DNA of 64,000 bases from Micrococcales bacterium UBA7469 (GCA_002479805.1 DLPB01000031.1:2779-66778), one strand, 5' to 3'. Counted from the stretch's first letter, positions 1-8,851 are shown. The notes: generated from the sequence alone by a model not told the origin. Program-made: numbers and translations.

Positions 1-2
1 TC

Positions 3-605
3 ATCAACGGCATCTTCTTCAACCAGGGTCACGTCTGCTGCGCAGGCTCGAGACTCTTGGTGCAGGAATCCATCCAGGATGAACTACTAAAGAAACTGCA
101 GCGCCGCATGGAGTCGCTCAGACTTGGTGACCCTATGGATAAGAACACCGACATCGGTGCGATTAACTCCAAGGCACAGCTTCAGAAGATTCAGGCCCTG
201 GTTGCTCAGGGTGAGAAGGAAGGCGCAGAGCGCTGGTCCCCAGCCTGCGTGATCCCTAAGAACGGTTTCTACTTCGCGCCAACTTTGATGCTGGGCGTAA
301 GCCCTGCCAACACCGTGGCTCGCGAGGAGATCTTTGGACCGGTGCTATCGGTAATGACCTTCCGCACGCCTCAAGAGGCCGTCACTAAGGCAAACAACAC
401 CGAGTTTGGCCTGAGTGCCGGCATCTGGAGCGAGAAGGGTTCGAGAATCCTCAAGCTTGCCGATCAGTTAAATGCCGGTGTGGTCTGGGCAAACACCTTT
501 AACCAGTTCGATCCAACCAGCCCATTCGGTGGCTTCAAGGAATCTGGCTATGGCAGGGAGGGCGGCAAGCAAGGATTGGCCGCTTACCTGAAGGGAGGTT
601 ACTGA
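3..605 (+). CDS. Aldehyde dehydrogenase, C-terminal part (5' end outside window)
   Basis: The reading frame is open from the first bases of the window, so the gene starts upstream. It is the C-terminal catalytic portion of an NAD(P)-dependent aldehyde dehydrogenase, which oxidises an aldehyde to the acid. The motif FFNQGHVCCAGSRL near the start carries the nucleophilic cysteine; by alignment with ALDH2-type enzymes the first of the two Cys (codon 36-38) is catalytic. EEIFGPVLSVMTF and PFGGFKESGYGREGG downstream are standard ALDH motifs. The stop overlaps the next start by one base (TGATG), so the two ALDH genes are translationally coupled. Substrate cannot be told from this fragment. Confidence 0.93.
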   Translation: MNGIFFNQGHVCCAGSRLLVQESIQDELLKKLQRRMESLRLGDPMDKNTDIGAINSKAQLQKIQALVAQGEKEGAERWSPACVIPKNGFYFAPTLMLGVSPANTVAREEIFGPVLSVMTFRTPQEAVTKANNTEFGLSAGIWSEKGSRILKLADQLNAGVVWANTFNQFDPTSPFGGFKESGYGREGGKQGLAAYLKGGY

Positions 606-1456
606 TGCGTCTGGATGTTCGTAAGACCTACAAGCTCTTTATCGGTGGCAAGTTCCCACGTTCTGAATCTGGCCGGGTTTACGCGGTCAACGATTCCAAG
701 GGTGAGTTTTTGGCAAATGTTGCAATGGCTTCTCGCAAGGATGCCCGAGACGCAGTCGTTGCAGCTCGCGCAGCTCAATCTGGCTGGGCTTCGGCAACCG
801 CATATAACCGCGGCCAGGTGCTCTATCGGATTGCAGAAATGCTGGAGGGTCGCCGTGAGCAGTTTGTCGCTGAGATCAGAGCACTAACTGGCAAGAGCGA
901 GAAGCAGGCAAACCTAGAGCTTGATGCCGCAATTGACTCCTGGGTTTGGCACGCTGGTTGGTCAGACAAGATCGATGCCGTGGCCGGAAACATGAACCCG
1001 GTGGCAGGACCGTTTTTCAACATTTCGACCTTGCAGCCAACCGGAGTGGTAGCCGCCTTTGCTCCGCAGGACAGCGCACTGCTGGGACTGGTAAACACCA
1101 TCGCTCCGGCGATTGTCTCGGGCAATGCCATTGTTGTCATCGCAAGTGAAACTCTGCCGCTTCCGGCAATCACCCTCACTGAGGTGCTGGCAACCAGTGA
1201 CCTACCAGGTGGAGTTGTTAACGTTCTGACCGGCAAAGAGGCTGAGATATCTCCTTGGTTGGCATCACACCAAGACGTCAATGCGATTGACCTTGAGGGA
1301 ACCAGCGACTTTGTTGAGCTCGAGATTCAAGCAGCCCAGAACCTAAAGCGAGTGATTCGCAAGGGTGACTTCGGTCGACTAGGTGCAAAGGGTTCGTTGA
1401 ACCACATCACCAATCTGATGGAAGTCAAGACCGTTTGGCACCCAAAGGGTAACTAA
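605..1456 (+). CDS. Truncated ALDH-like protein without catalytic cysteine
   Basis: This 283-residue protein matches the N-terminal, cofactor-binding part of aldehyde dehydrogenases: it opens with YKLFIGGKFPRSESGR and has the Rossmann-region segment ending LPGGVVNVLTG. It stops well short of the usual 450-500 residues, and no GQxCxAG catalytic motif is present. The reading frame is intact and coupled to the preceding active-looking ALDH, so it is unlikely to be decay. Paired ALDH genes of this sort, the second lacking the cysteine, recall the two-domain ALDH16 architecture in split form. A structural or oligomerisation role is inferred. Its stop overlaps the convergent psuK stop. Confidence 0.8.
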   Translation: MRLDVRKTYKLFIGGKFPRSESGRVYAVNDSKGEFLANVAMASRKDARDAVVAARAAQSGWASATAYNRGQVLYRIAEMLEGRREQFVAEIRALTGKSEKQANLELDAAIDSWVWHAGWSDKIDAVAGNMNPVAGPFFNISTLQPTGVVAAFAPQDSALLGLVNTIAPAIVSGNAIVVIASETLPLPAITLTEVLATSDLPGGVVNVLTGKEAEISPWLASHQDVNAIDLEGTSDFVELEIQAAQNLKRVIRKGDFGRLGAKGSLNHITNLMEVKTVWHPKGN

Positions 1457-2313
1457 GGTCTGCCACCTAGTTTGGTAACCGCCTTTGCGGCAAACCGAAC
1501 CGCACTTGTGGCAGCCTCAGAGAAGTTCTTACCCTTTAGGGTTTCTGAAATCAGTGATGCCGCAAAGGCATCACCCGCTCCGGTGGCATCAACTAGCTCT
1601 GCCGAGATTGCAGGGATGTGCTCTGACCCAGCCTGAGACTGCAGTTGCACGCCAGCCTCGCCCAGAGTGAGGGCAACCTGAGGGAACCATTCTCCCAAAA
1701 GTGCTGCCACAATCTCTGGTCTGGATTCTGCCGACAGAATTCGGCCCTCCTCCAAAGAAGGCAACAACAGATCCACTCCGGCAATAGCTGCCAAGAAGGT
1801 GTGCACCGAATGGTCGGCGATGTAGCCGGCGCTGCCCGGGTCGCATGCCACTAGGCCATGTGCCTTGGCTCGCTTAATCAACTGCTGCATGGTTTCAACC
1901 GATTGATCAAAGACGGTGTAGCCGGAGATGTAGAGCGCGTCACCAAAGAGTTCCTCGGGAATAGCAGCGAGGTCTAGGTTTTTATTGGCTCCGCGGTCGG
2001 TCAGAAAACTGCGCTGCTGACCCTGCACCAAAACTACGATTCGACCGGTCTGCAATTCACTGTCTGCCTGCAGGTGAGGGATGACTTTGTAATTCCTGAG
2101 GATCTGGGAGTGACGCTCTAGGTCGTCTTTACCGACCCTTCCCACGAAGTGGGTTTCGATACCGAGGCTCGCTATCCAGCAGGCAAAGTTTGCCGCTGAC
2201 CCGCCAGGCTGCTGCTGAATCTTGCTGTTGGTGTCGGTATCCAGGCGAATCTCACCGTTTGGAATAACCAAGATGTCATCTATGACATCACCAACCACCA
2301 AGATCTTTGGCAT
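1453..2313 (-). CDS. psuK: Pseudouridine kinase (PfkB family)
   Basis: This 286-residue PfkB/ribokinase-family sugar kinase has the N-terminal GG segment (QQQPGGSAANFACW) and the C-terminal anion-hole/catalytic-base motif DATGAGDAFA. PfkB kinases phosphorylate many sugars and nucleosides. The pseudouridine assignment rests on its being directly coupled (one-base overlap, TAATG) to a clear pseudouridine-5'-phosphate glycosidase gene, with which it would convert pseudouridine to its 5'-phosphate and then to uracil plus ribose 5-phosphate. Another nucleoside or sugar substrate is possible from sequence alone. It converges with the ALDH-like gene, overlapping by four bases. Confidence 0.83.
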   Translation of the reverse strand: MPKILVVGDVIDDILVIPNGEIRLDTDTNSKIQQQPGGSAANFACWIASLGIETHFVGRVGKDDLERHSQILRNYKVIPHLQADSELQTGRIVVLVQGQQRSFLTDRGANKNLDLAAIPEELFGDALYISGYTVFDQSVETMQQLIKRAKAHGLVACDPGSAGYIADHSVHTFLAAIAGVDLLLPSLEEGRILSAESRPEIVAALLGEWFPQVALTLGEAGVQLQSQAGSEHIPAISAELVDATGAGDAFAASLISETLKGKNFSEAATSAVRFAAKAVTKLGGRP

Positions 2314-3209
2314 TAGCGCTGCAGCCTGCTCCAGGCGGTTGCGATGTCGGCCGCTACGGAAACATTGTTCTTCGCCAAATTCAAATTCACCTCGAGCGAT
2401 ACTCCGTCAGATGCCTGCACGATGTATTGCAACAGGAACGGAGTGACGGCCTTGCCGGTCACGCCAGCCTTTTCGGCAGCCTCAAATGCAATTGCCAGGA
2501 CGCGATCGTGTTCAACTCTCTCCCAAGCCTGATCCGCTGGTACCGGGTTTGCCACCACGATGCCGCCGGCTTCGCCGCGAGCTGCCATTACCAAGGCGAC
2601 CTCATCGGCACTGTCCGCCTGATACTCCAGGGTGAAGTCTGATTCCCGCAGCCAAAAGCTCGGGAAGATCTTTGTGCCGTAGCCGATTACTGGAACGCTC
2701 AGGGTCTCTAGGCGCTCCAAGGTGGCGGCAATATCCAACACGCTCTTTACTCCGGCACTTACCACCGTGACAGGAACCTGCGAAACCACGGTTAGGTCTG
2801 CCGATTCGTCAAAGGTGTCTTGTGCTCCGCGGTGGACACCGCCCAGGCCGCCGGTGGCGAAGACTCGAATGCCAGCCTGAGCCGCAAGGTATGCGGTGGC
2901 GGCAACCGTGGTTGCACCAGAGGTTCCCTTGGCTGCCAAAATCGGTAGGTCACGAACCGAAGCCTTTGCGATGTCTTGGTTTGCAATCACATCCAGCGCA
3001 GCCTCATCGAGACCGATATTTGGAATGCCATCGATGACAGCGATTGTGGCGGGCACCACACCTTTATCACGCAGGATTTGCTCGAAATCGAGGGCAGCCT
3101 GATGGTTTCTTGGCCTTGGTAGACCGTGGGAAATGATGGTGGATTCAAGCGCAACAACTGGAAGGTTGTTCTGTAGCGCGTTTAGGACTTCGGGGTGAAT
3201 TCTTAGCAC
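2313..3209 (-). CDS. psuG: Pseudouridine-5'-phosphate glycosidase
   Basis: This 298-residue protein is of full family length. It shows the family signatures VALESTIISHG near the N-terminus, GTSGATTVAAT in the middle, and the long conserved TGGLGGVHRGAQ segment followed by DTFDESADL. The enzyme cleaves the C-C glycosidic bond of pseudouridine 5'-phosphate into uracil and ribose 5-phosphate (reversible in vitro), in the cytoplasm. It precedes psuK in a two-gene operon. The GTG start is preceded by TAGCCT at exactly 6 nt, consistent with a leaderless transcript. Confidence 0.95.
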   Translation of the reverse strand: MLRIHPEVLNALQNNLPVVALESTIISHGLPRPRNHQAALDFEQILRDKGVVPATIAVIDGIPNIGLDEAALDVIANQDIAKASVRDLPILAAKGTSGATTVAATAYLAAQAGIRVFATGGLGGVHRGAQDTFDESADLTVVSQVPVTVVSAGVKSVLDIAATLERLETLSVPVIGYGTKIFPSFWLRESDFTLEYQADSADEVALVMAARGEAGGIVVANPVPADQAWERVEHDRVLAIAFEAAEKAGVTGKAVTPFLLQYIVQASDGVSLEVNLNLAKNNVSVAADIATAWSRLQR

Positions 3210-3215
3210 CAGATA

Positions 3216-3221
3216 AGGCTA
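3216..3221 (-). promoter_or_regulatory. Putative leaderless -10 box of psuG
   Basis: On the minus strand TAGCCT lies 6 nt before the psuG GTG codon, placing a transcription start at or next to the start codon. No convincing -35 was found. Confidence 0.4.
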
Positions 3222-3271
3222 CTGCGGTTTCTTGGGTAGATTCTTCACTAGGTAATCGATACGGAGAATGC

Positions 3272-3724
3272 TTGAAGCGGCCCTGGCTCACGACCCCAAA
3301 AGGTCAGCGCATCACGATGCTGCTTGGAACGCTACTCTCGCTGCTGGCATTGATCCCGCTTTACTTCACCATGGCGAGCGAGCTTGCTCGCTATAACGTC
3401 TCGCAACTGCAATTTGGTGAGGTGAATTTCTACCCGCTGGATCAGGCAAAGTCGGTAACTGAACTCTCGGGGCTTGAGGTGCTTGGCATTACCAACGTCT
3501 CAGAATCTGAATTTGGCACCACCGTAAAAATTCAGGTTCTGAATCACGGCCAGCTAGTTGGTAAGCGTGAGGTTTGGGCCAAGGTTTACTCTCCCGCCGG
3601 CAAACTTCGCGAGGGCATGAAGATTTGGTTGGACCTAAAAGCCAAGGGTCCGATTTACCTTGAATTTTTCTTCACCGGGACTGCCGCAGAGCTTGCGGAG
3701 AGCAAGATAAGTTTGGGTTTTTAG
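3272..3724 (+). CDS. Single-pass membrane protein, unknown
   Basis: This 150-residue protein has a positively charged N-terminus (KRPWLTTPKGQR), one hydrophobic segment at about residues 15-35, and a roughly 110-residue remainder predicted to be outside the cytoplasm, with alternating beta-like sequence. The TTG start is supported by a GGAG a few bases upstream; the nearby ATG at 3268 is in another frame. I do not recognise a family. It is followed after 14 bases by the nitroreductase gene on the same strand, but that gene appears to have its own promoter, so co-function is not implied. Confidence 0.7.
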   Translation: MKRPWLTTPKGQRITMLLGTLLSLLALIPLYFTMASELARYNVSQLQFGEVNFYPLDQAKSVTELSGLEVLGITNVSESEFGTTVKIQVLNHGQLVGKREVWAKVYSPAGKLREGMKIWLDLKAKGPIYLEFFFTGTAAELAESKISLGF

Positions 3725-3726
3725 CG

Positions 3727-3732
3727 TAGATT
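3727..3732 (+). promoter_or_regulatory. Putative leaderless -10 box of nitroreductase gene
   Basis: TAGATT is followed by 6 nt and then the GTG start codon at 3739. The spacing matches a leaderless transcript and repeats at several other genes in the window. The box overlaps the end region of the preceding gene. Confidence 0.45.
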
Positions 3733-3738
3733 TCTAGG

Positions 3739-4473
3739 GTGCCCAACCTCAGTGCAGAATCCTGGAGAGAGTTCGTCTCATCTAGGCGAACCACCCGTGA
3801 TTTTCTCCCAACCCAAGTGCCACAGGAGCTGATTGATCAGCTGCTAACCGATGCCATGACGGCACCCTCTTGGTCTAACACCAGGCCCTACATGGTTGCC
3901 ATCGCCCAGGGCGAGGTCAGGGATCGCATCTCCAAAGAGTTTTTAGCTCGTTGGGCGCAGGCCTCAAAGGCACTCGGTGGCGGTTTTCTTGCCAAGGCAA
4001 AGCTTTTTATCACCAGATATGGCCTACCAACCAGCGACTACAAGGTGAATCGGGTTTACCCCAAAGAGCTACAGCCAAGAAGCGCTCGAGTCGGAGCCGA
4101 ACTCTATGCCCTTTTGGGAATTGACCGCAAAGACCAAAAGGCCCGGCAAGCGCAGTGGGCAAGAAACTATGAGTTCTTCGGTGCTCCGGTTTCGCTATTC
4201 ATCTTTACTCACTCCGGCCTGGGTGAGTACTCGGTTTCAGATGCTGGACTATTCATGCAGAACCTAATGCTCTCGGCTCACGCTCACGGTCTGGGCAGTT
4301 GTGCTCAGGGCGCTAGTGCACTTTGGGCAGACGTGGTTCGCAAAGAATTCGATGTGCCCGAGGGTTACAAATTGCTGTGCGGCATTGCCCTTGGCTACCC
4401 AAGCGATCACAAGGTGAACAGCTTTAGAGCAGACCGATTGCCAATCAGCCAGATCAAACTAAAAACCAAATGA
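3739..4473 (+). CDS. Nitroreductase-family FMN oxidoreductase
   Basis: This 244-residue protein has the nitroreductase fold signatures: an N-terminal RRTTRDF segment (phosphate/FMN-binding Arg cluster), APSWSNTRPY, and the late segment QNLMLSAHAHGLGSC followed by a conserved GIALGYP. Members reduce nitro groups, quinones, flavins or enones with NAD(P)H using FMN. The gene overlaps the downstream P450 gene by four bases (ATGA), so the two products may act on the same compound or the reductase may support P450 chemistry; that link is inference. The start is GTG. Confidence 0.9.
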   Translation: MPNLSAESWREFVSSRRTTRDFLPTQVPQELIDQLLTDAMTAPSWSNTRPYMVAIAQGEVRDRISKEFLARWAQASKALGGGFLAKAKLFITRYGLPTSDYKVNRVYPKELQPRSARVGAELYALLGIDRKDQKARQAQWARNYEFFGAPVSLFIFTHSGLGEYSVSDAGLFMQNLMLSAHAHGLGSCAQGASALWADVVRKEFDVPEGYKLLCGIALGYPSDHKVNSFRADRLPISQIKLKTK

Positions 4474-5654
4474 TCAACTTTCAAGACCCCGAGTTCCTCG
4501 AAGATCCCTATCCGCAATTGGCGGAGCTTAGGAAATTTGGCAAACCGGTTTGGCATGAGGAGCTAGGCATCTTCTTGGCTGCCACCCACGCCGACTCCAA
4601 TGCCGTGCTTCGCAATCGTTCACTCGGTCGAATCTTCAAGCCCAAAGAACCAAGTGATCAGTGGGACACCTTCAACTGGCTGCACGCAGATTCGATCTTG
4701 GATTCCGAGCCACCAAAACACACCAGGCTGCGCCCACTGGTGATGAAGGCTTTTAACCCAAAGCGCATCGAAAGCATGCGTCCCGATGTTGAGCGCATCA
4801 CCCAGGGATTGCTTGACGAGATAGAGCAAAAGCTTGCGCAAACCGGCCAGTTTGATGTGATCGCCGATTTCGCCGAACCACTGCCGGTAAAGGTGATTGC
4901 GTCAATGCTCGGTTTCCCCGATGCCGATGAGCACCTACTCAGGCCTTGGTCGCAGGCGATTGTGAAAATGTATGAAGTGGCACCAACCGAGCAAGACAAA
5001 CTCGATGCCCAAAGGGCTTCGGCTGAGTTTGCAGACTATGTTCACGGCCTAATGCTTGAGCGCAAGAAGAATCCCGGTACCGATCTAATTACCGATCTCG
5101 CTCTGGTTGAAGAAGATGGCGAAAAGCTAAAAGCCCACGAGTTGATTGCAACCTGTGTGCTGCTACTCAATGCCGGACATGAGGCCAGCGTGAATGGCTT
5201 TGGCAATGGGTTTGTAGCAGCGCTAAGGAACGAAGCTCAAATGTCGCTGATCAGAAAAAACCCAGATCAGCATGCTGCCACCGCAATCGATGAGTTTTTG
5301 CGATTCGATGCGCCACTTCACCTCTTTGAGCGCACCGCCACCCAAGATACTGAAATTGGCGGCGTGCAAATCTCAAGGGGGCAGAAGATTGCTGCGCTGC
5401 TTGGAAGCGCCAACCGCGACGAAGCAGTTTTCGAAAATGCCGATCAGTTAGATCTCGCCCGTGACCCGAACCCTCACATTGGTTTTGGTGCCGGCATTCA
5501 CTTCTGCATTGGTGCGCCACTGGCGCGCATGGAGATGACCACCTCACTGCCGATGCTGATGAAGGCACATCCGAAGATTGAATTAGCTAGTGAACCAAAG
5601 CGCAGACCAACATTTGTATTGCGCGGTTATGAAGCGGTTTTTGTAACCAGCTAG
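4470..5654 (+). CDS. Cytochrome P450
   Basis: This 394-residue soluble bacterial class P450 has the heme-ligand loop FGAGIHFCIGAPLARME with the proximal Cys at about residue 346, and the K-helix ExxR as EFLR. The I-helix reads AGHEAS (about 235-240): the acidic residue of the oxygen-activation pair is kept, but the usual Thr is Ala, followed by Ser. The protein would hydroxylate a small hydrophobic substrate using electrons from ferredoxin or flavoprotein partners, none of which is encoded next to it. Translational coupling to the nitroreductase suggests a shared pathway. The stop overlaps the convergent ABC permease gene by four bases. Confidence 0.95.
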   Translation: MINFQDPEFLEDPYPQLAELRKFGKPVWHEELGIFLAATHADSNAVLRNRSLGRIFKPKEPSDQWDTFNWLHADSILDSEPPKHTRLRPLVMKAFNPKRIESMRPDVERITQGLLDEIEQKLAQTGQFDVIADFAEPLPVKVIASMLGFPDADEHLLRPWSQAIVKMYEVAPTEQDKLDAQRASAEFADYVHGLMLERKKNPGTDLITDLALVEEDGEKLKAHELIATCVLLLNAGHEASVNGFGNGFVAALRNEAQMSLIRKNPDQHAATAIDEFLRFDAPLHLFERTATQDTEIGGVQISRGQKIAALLGSANRDEAVFENADQLDLARDPNPHIGFGAGIHFCIGAPLARMEMTTSLPMLMKAHPKIELASEPKRRPTFVLRGYEAVFVTS

Positions 5655-6535
5655 CCCTTGGTGGAACCGAGCGTCAACCCGGACACGAATTGCTTCCTCA
5701 GCACGAAGAACACCACTAATGTCGGTATCGCCGCAATCATCGCACCGGCTGCCAACAGGTTGTAGTCGGTAACGAATTCACCCTGCAATCGACCAAGCGC
5801 TGAGGTAATTGGACGCTTGCTGTCGCTTGACATCAAGACCAGTGCCCAGAAGAAATCGTTGTAGATCCAGGTGGTCATCAATACTGCAAGTGATGCTAGC
5901 GGTGGCCGAAGCAGCGGCAGCATCACCTTGAAGAAGTGGGTGAATACCGATGCACCGTCAACCTGAGCCGACTCGGAAATCTCTTTCGGGATGGTCTTCA
6001 TGTATGAGCTGAGCACGAAGGTGGCAAATCCCATTTGGAAGGCAACGTGAATCAGCACCACACCCCAAGGGTTGTCATACAAAATTCTGCGATCGCCAAC
6101 CAGGTCACCGATTGCCAAATACATCTTGAACACCGGGATAAAGACCAGCTGGGCTGGCAGCATGTTGCCGGCGGTGAAGAGCAGCAGCATTGCGACGTTG
6201 AACTTGAATGAGTACCTGGTCACCACAAACGCCATCAGTGATCCAAAGAACAGCGTTAGGAACACTGCCGGGATAGTGATGATTGCGGTGTTGTAAAAGT
6301 ATCTCGGCAACTCCATGCGCTCTAGCGCGGTGACGTAGTTGTCGAAGTTCAACTCACTCGGCCAGGAAAGTAGACCATTGGCACGGATGTCCTTATATGG
6401 ACGAAGCGATGAGAACAGTGTCCATGCGATGGGGAAGAGCCAAACCAGTGCAAATAGACCGATGAAGGCCGAGATGAAGCGGTCCTTGATCTTCTGCGAG
6501 TTCTTAGACTTCTGGCTCTTTACCAAGCTGGTCAT
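5651..6535 (-). CDS. Sugar ABC transporter permease, MalG/LacG type
   Basis: This 294-residue integral membrane protein has about six hydrophobic segments and the inner-membrane-component EAA loop near residues 190-205 (ESAQVDGASVFTHFFKVMLP), which contacts the ATPase. It is of the carbohydrate-uptake 1 (CUT1) type, the second of a permease pair. It overlaps the preceding permease gene by four bases and is last in a substrate-binding protein-permease-permease operon. No nucleotide-binding subunit is encoded nearby, as is common where a shared MsmK-like ATPase serves several importers. Confidence 0.93.
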   Translation of the reverse strand: MTSLVKSQKSKNSQKIKDRFISAFIGLFALVWLFPIAWTLFSSLRPYKDIRANGLLSWPSELNFDNYVTALERMELPRYFYNTAIITIPAVFLTLFFGSLMAFVVTRYSFKFNVAMLLLFTAGNMLPAQLVFIPVFKMYLAIGDLVGDRRILYDNPWGVVLIHVAFQMGFATFVLSSYMKTIPKEISESAQVDGASVFTHFFKVMLPLLRPPLASLAVLMTTWIYNDFFWALVLMSSDSKRPITSALGRLQGEFVTDYNLLAAGAMIAAIPTLVVFFVLRKQFVSGLTLGSTKG

Positions 6536-7446
6536 CGGACATCCTCCCGGAACTGCTGCTGGAGGTAGGCGAGGATCGGCACAATCGAAAGTAGGAACAG
6601 GATCACCGCGTAGGCGGCACCCTTCATCGATGCACCCTCACCGGCGATGTTCTCGAACACCAAGACACCTAAGATCGGCAAACCACCGCGACCACCGTAA
6701 ATGATGTAAATCATGTCGAAGGCTCTTAGCGACTCGATGATGGTGATCACAATCACGATGATGTTTACCGGCTGCATGGCAGGGAAAATAATGCGGCGGA
6801 AAGTCTGCCACTCGGTAGCGCCATCGATAGCTGCTGCCTCACGCAGCGAGGCATCGATTGCCTTTAGACCTGCTAAATACAGCAGCATGATGTAGCCAAT
6901 GTGGCGCCAGGAGGCCATGATCAAAATCACCCAGAGGTTGTAGCGATCATCACCGAAAAAGGAAATTGCTTCTGAAATTTCAAGACCCATTAGGCCGTTT
7001 ACAAAGCCATCGGGGCGAAGTAGGAAGTTCCAGATGATTCCAATAACCGCCATCGAAAGCACTACCGGCAGGTAGTAGGCGGATTGGTAAAACTTGTGGC
7101 CGCGAATCTCGCGATCAATTTGATAGGCAAGCAAGATGCCCAACGGTGTGGCAATCAGGCCAAACCAGAACAGCCAAATGACGTTTACCCGAAGCGCTTC
7201 CCAGAAGCGTGGGGTTTCAAACAGGATGTTTTCGTAATTTGCCGTTCCAGCCCACTGGATATCACTGAGGTGAATACCGGTCCAGTAGGTGAAAGAAAGA
7301 TAAATGGTGGCAACCGCTGGGAACCAGACCAGTGCCAGGTGCAAGAAGGTTGGAATGCCGACAAAGAAGCCGAGGGTGACTTTATCTCTGCCAGAAAAAG
7401 TGCGACGACGACGAGGCTTTTCTAGCTTCGTCGTCGCCGCACTCAT
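6532..7446 (-). CDS. Sugar ABC transporter permease, MalF type
   Basis: This CUT1-family permease has about six transmembrane segments and the EAA loop as REAAAIDGATEWQTFRRIIF. I start it at the ATG at 7446 (304 residues, MSAATTKLEK) rather than the longer in-frame extension. The ATG lies 20 bases after the stop of the binding-protein gene and follows a purine-rich GAGAAAA stretch, while the extension would run back into that gene. The basic N-terminus (KPRRRRTFSGRDK) fits a cytoplasmic tail. It forms a heterodimer with the downstream permease. Confidence 0.92.
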   Translation of the reverse strand: MSAATTKLEKPRRRRTFSGRDKVTLGFFVGIPTFLHLALVWFPAVATIYLSFTYWTGIHLSDIQWAGTANYENILFETPRFWEALRVNVIWLFWFGLIATPLGILLAYQIDREIRGHKFYQSAYYLPVVLSMAVIGIIWNFLLRPDGFVNGLMGLEISEAISFFGDDRYNLWVILIMASWRHIGYIMLLYLAGLKAIDASLREAAAIDGATEWQTFRRIIFPAMQPVNIIVIVITIIESLRAFDMIYIIYGGRGGLPILGVLVFENIAGEGASMKGAAYAVILFLLSIVPILAYLQQQFREDVR

Positions 7447-7466
7447 AGTTTTCTCTGACTTACTGC

Positions 7467-8765
7467 TTATAGGGCAGGAAGTGCGTCCCACTGAGACTGT
7501 AGCGACTCAAGGATCGAATCGGTTGACGATGGGTCCTTGAACCAGCTCTGGAATGCAGGTCCAACGATTGGGCCAGCAAAGTCAGGGCGGGTGTCGCGGT
7601 CTAGGAACTGGGTGATGTACTTCGCCTCGTTCATGACCTCAACCTGCTGAAGCTGGAAAGCGTCGTAGGTTGAACGGTCCTGACCGTTGTTAGCGGAGGT
7701 CATTGGGATTCCGGTGTCTAGCATTGCCTGAACACCCTCCATGTCACCTGCGAACTTGGCTAGGTCTGCACCACCGGCGTTGTTTGCACCGTTCTTAGCT
7801 ACACAGAAACCGTCGATTGGAGCATCGATGGTGTCGCGAGCGTGGTCAGGGTTGATCTCTGGGAATGGGATGATCCATAGGTCGTCGTAGTCTTCCTGGC
7901 TCTGCTCTAGGAAGTTTGCGCCGAACCATGAACCGTTGAAGAAGAATCCGGCCTGCTTCTGCAGTAGCAACTGCATCGCGCCGTCCCACTCAAGGTCCAA
8001 AACGTTGGTGTTCATGTAAGGAAGTAGCTGCTCCCAGTGACGGAAGACTTCCTTGACACGGTCATCGGTCCACTTCTCGCGACCTGCTAGTAGGTCAACG
8101 TGGAAGGTGTAGCCGTTGATGCGAGCGTTGAGGATGTCGAACATACCCATTGCTTCCCAACCACCCTTGTCAGCAGAGGCTAGACCGATTAGGCCCTTGG
8201 CCTTCATCTCGCCCAGTGCTGCTAGGAAGTCGTCCCAGTTGTAAACCGAGTCAGCATCCATGCCGATCTCAGCCATCATGGACTTGCGGAAGTGTAGACC
8301 CCATGGGTACCAGCTCTGAGGGATGAAGTACTGCTTGCCGTCAGCGGCAGTTGCAGCAATCTTGTAGCTCTCGTTGTACTGGTCGCCAATTTCGTTCCAT
8401 GCGTCAGAAAGGTCTACTAGTAGGCCCTGGTCTGCAAAGAACTGCATGCGGTAACCGGCCATCCACTGGAAGCAGTCGTCAGGAGTTCCCTGTAGGTACT
8501 GTGACAAGTTGTTCTGGAAAGCGTTTGACTCGGTCGCGTTGTAGGTAACCTCGTTGCCAGTCTTGGCAATGTAGGCGTCAACCAATCCCTTTAGCTGGAT
8601 GGTTGGAGACTCGTCAACGGTGCGAGCACCGAATGAGATTGGGCCAGATGATCCTGGTGCGCAACCGGCGAGCATAGTGGCGCCTGCAATGCCTAAACCA
8701 CCAGCTGCAGCGCCTTTTAGAAGCAAACGACGGTCAACTTCGTGACCGGCAATCTTGTTCAACAT
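7467..8765 (-). CDS. Extracellular sugar-binding lipoprotein of ABC importer
   Basis: This 432-residue family-1 solute-binding protein has an N-terminal twin-arginine-like stretch (DRRLLLKG) followed by a hydrophobic core and lipobox LAGC at about residues 32-35. It is therefore probably exported folded by Tat and then lipid-anchored. The body has the glycerol-3-phosphate/oligosaccharide binding-protein look, including FFNGSWFGANF. A strong AGGAGG ribosome site precedes the ATG. It is first in the operon, upstream of two permeases. The ligand is not evident; oligosaccharide or alpha-glucoside-like is a guess only. Confidence 0.93.
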   Translation of the reverse strand: MLNKIAGHEVDRRLLLKGAAAGGLGIAGATMLAGCAPGSSGPISFGARTVDESPTIQLKGLVDAYIAKTGNEVTYNATESNAFQNNLSQYLQGTPDDCFQWMAGYRMQFFADQGLLVDLSDAWNEIGDQYNESYKIAATAADGKQYFIPQSWYPWGLHFRKSMMAEIGMDADSVYNWDDFLAALGEMKAKGLIGLASADKGGWEAMGMFDILNARINGYTFHVDLLAGREKWTDDRVKEVFRHWEQLLPYMNTNVLDLEWDGAMQLLLQKQAGFFFNGSWFGANFLEQSQEDYDDLWIIPFPEINPDHARDTIDAPIDGFCVAKNGANNAGGADLAKFAGDMEGVQAMLDTGIPMTSANNGQDRSTYDAFQLQQVEVMNEAKYITQFLDRDTRPDFAGPIVGPAFQSWFKDPSSTDSILESLQSQWDALPAL

Positions 8766-8851
8766 TGAACCTCCTGTGAGTGGACTTTCGTTCAGAATAA
8801 TCTTCCGTTTCGCCTAAAGCGGACGTTTAACATAACGAAATAATCACAAAT

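Noticed and set aside
605..1456. Second ALDH gene as a frameshifted or broken pseudogene
   Set aside because: The frame is intact to a clean stop that overlaps the convergent gene, and it is coupled to the gene upstream.
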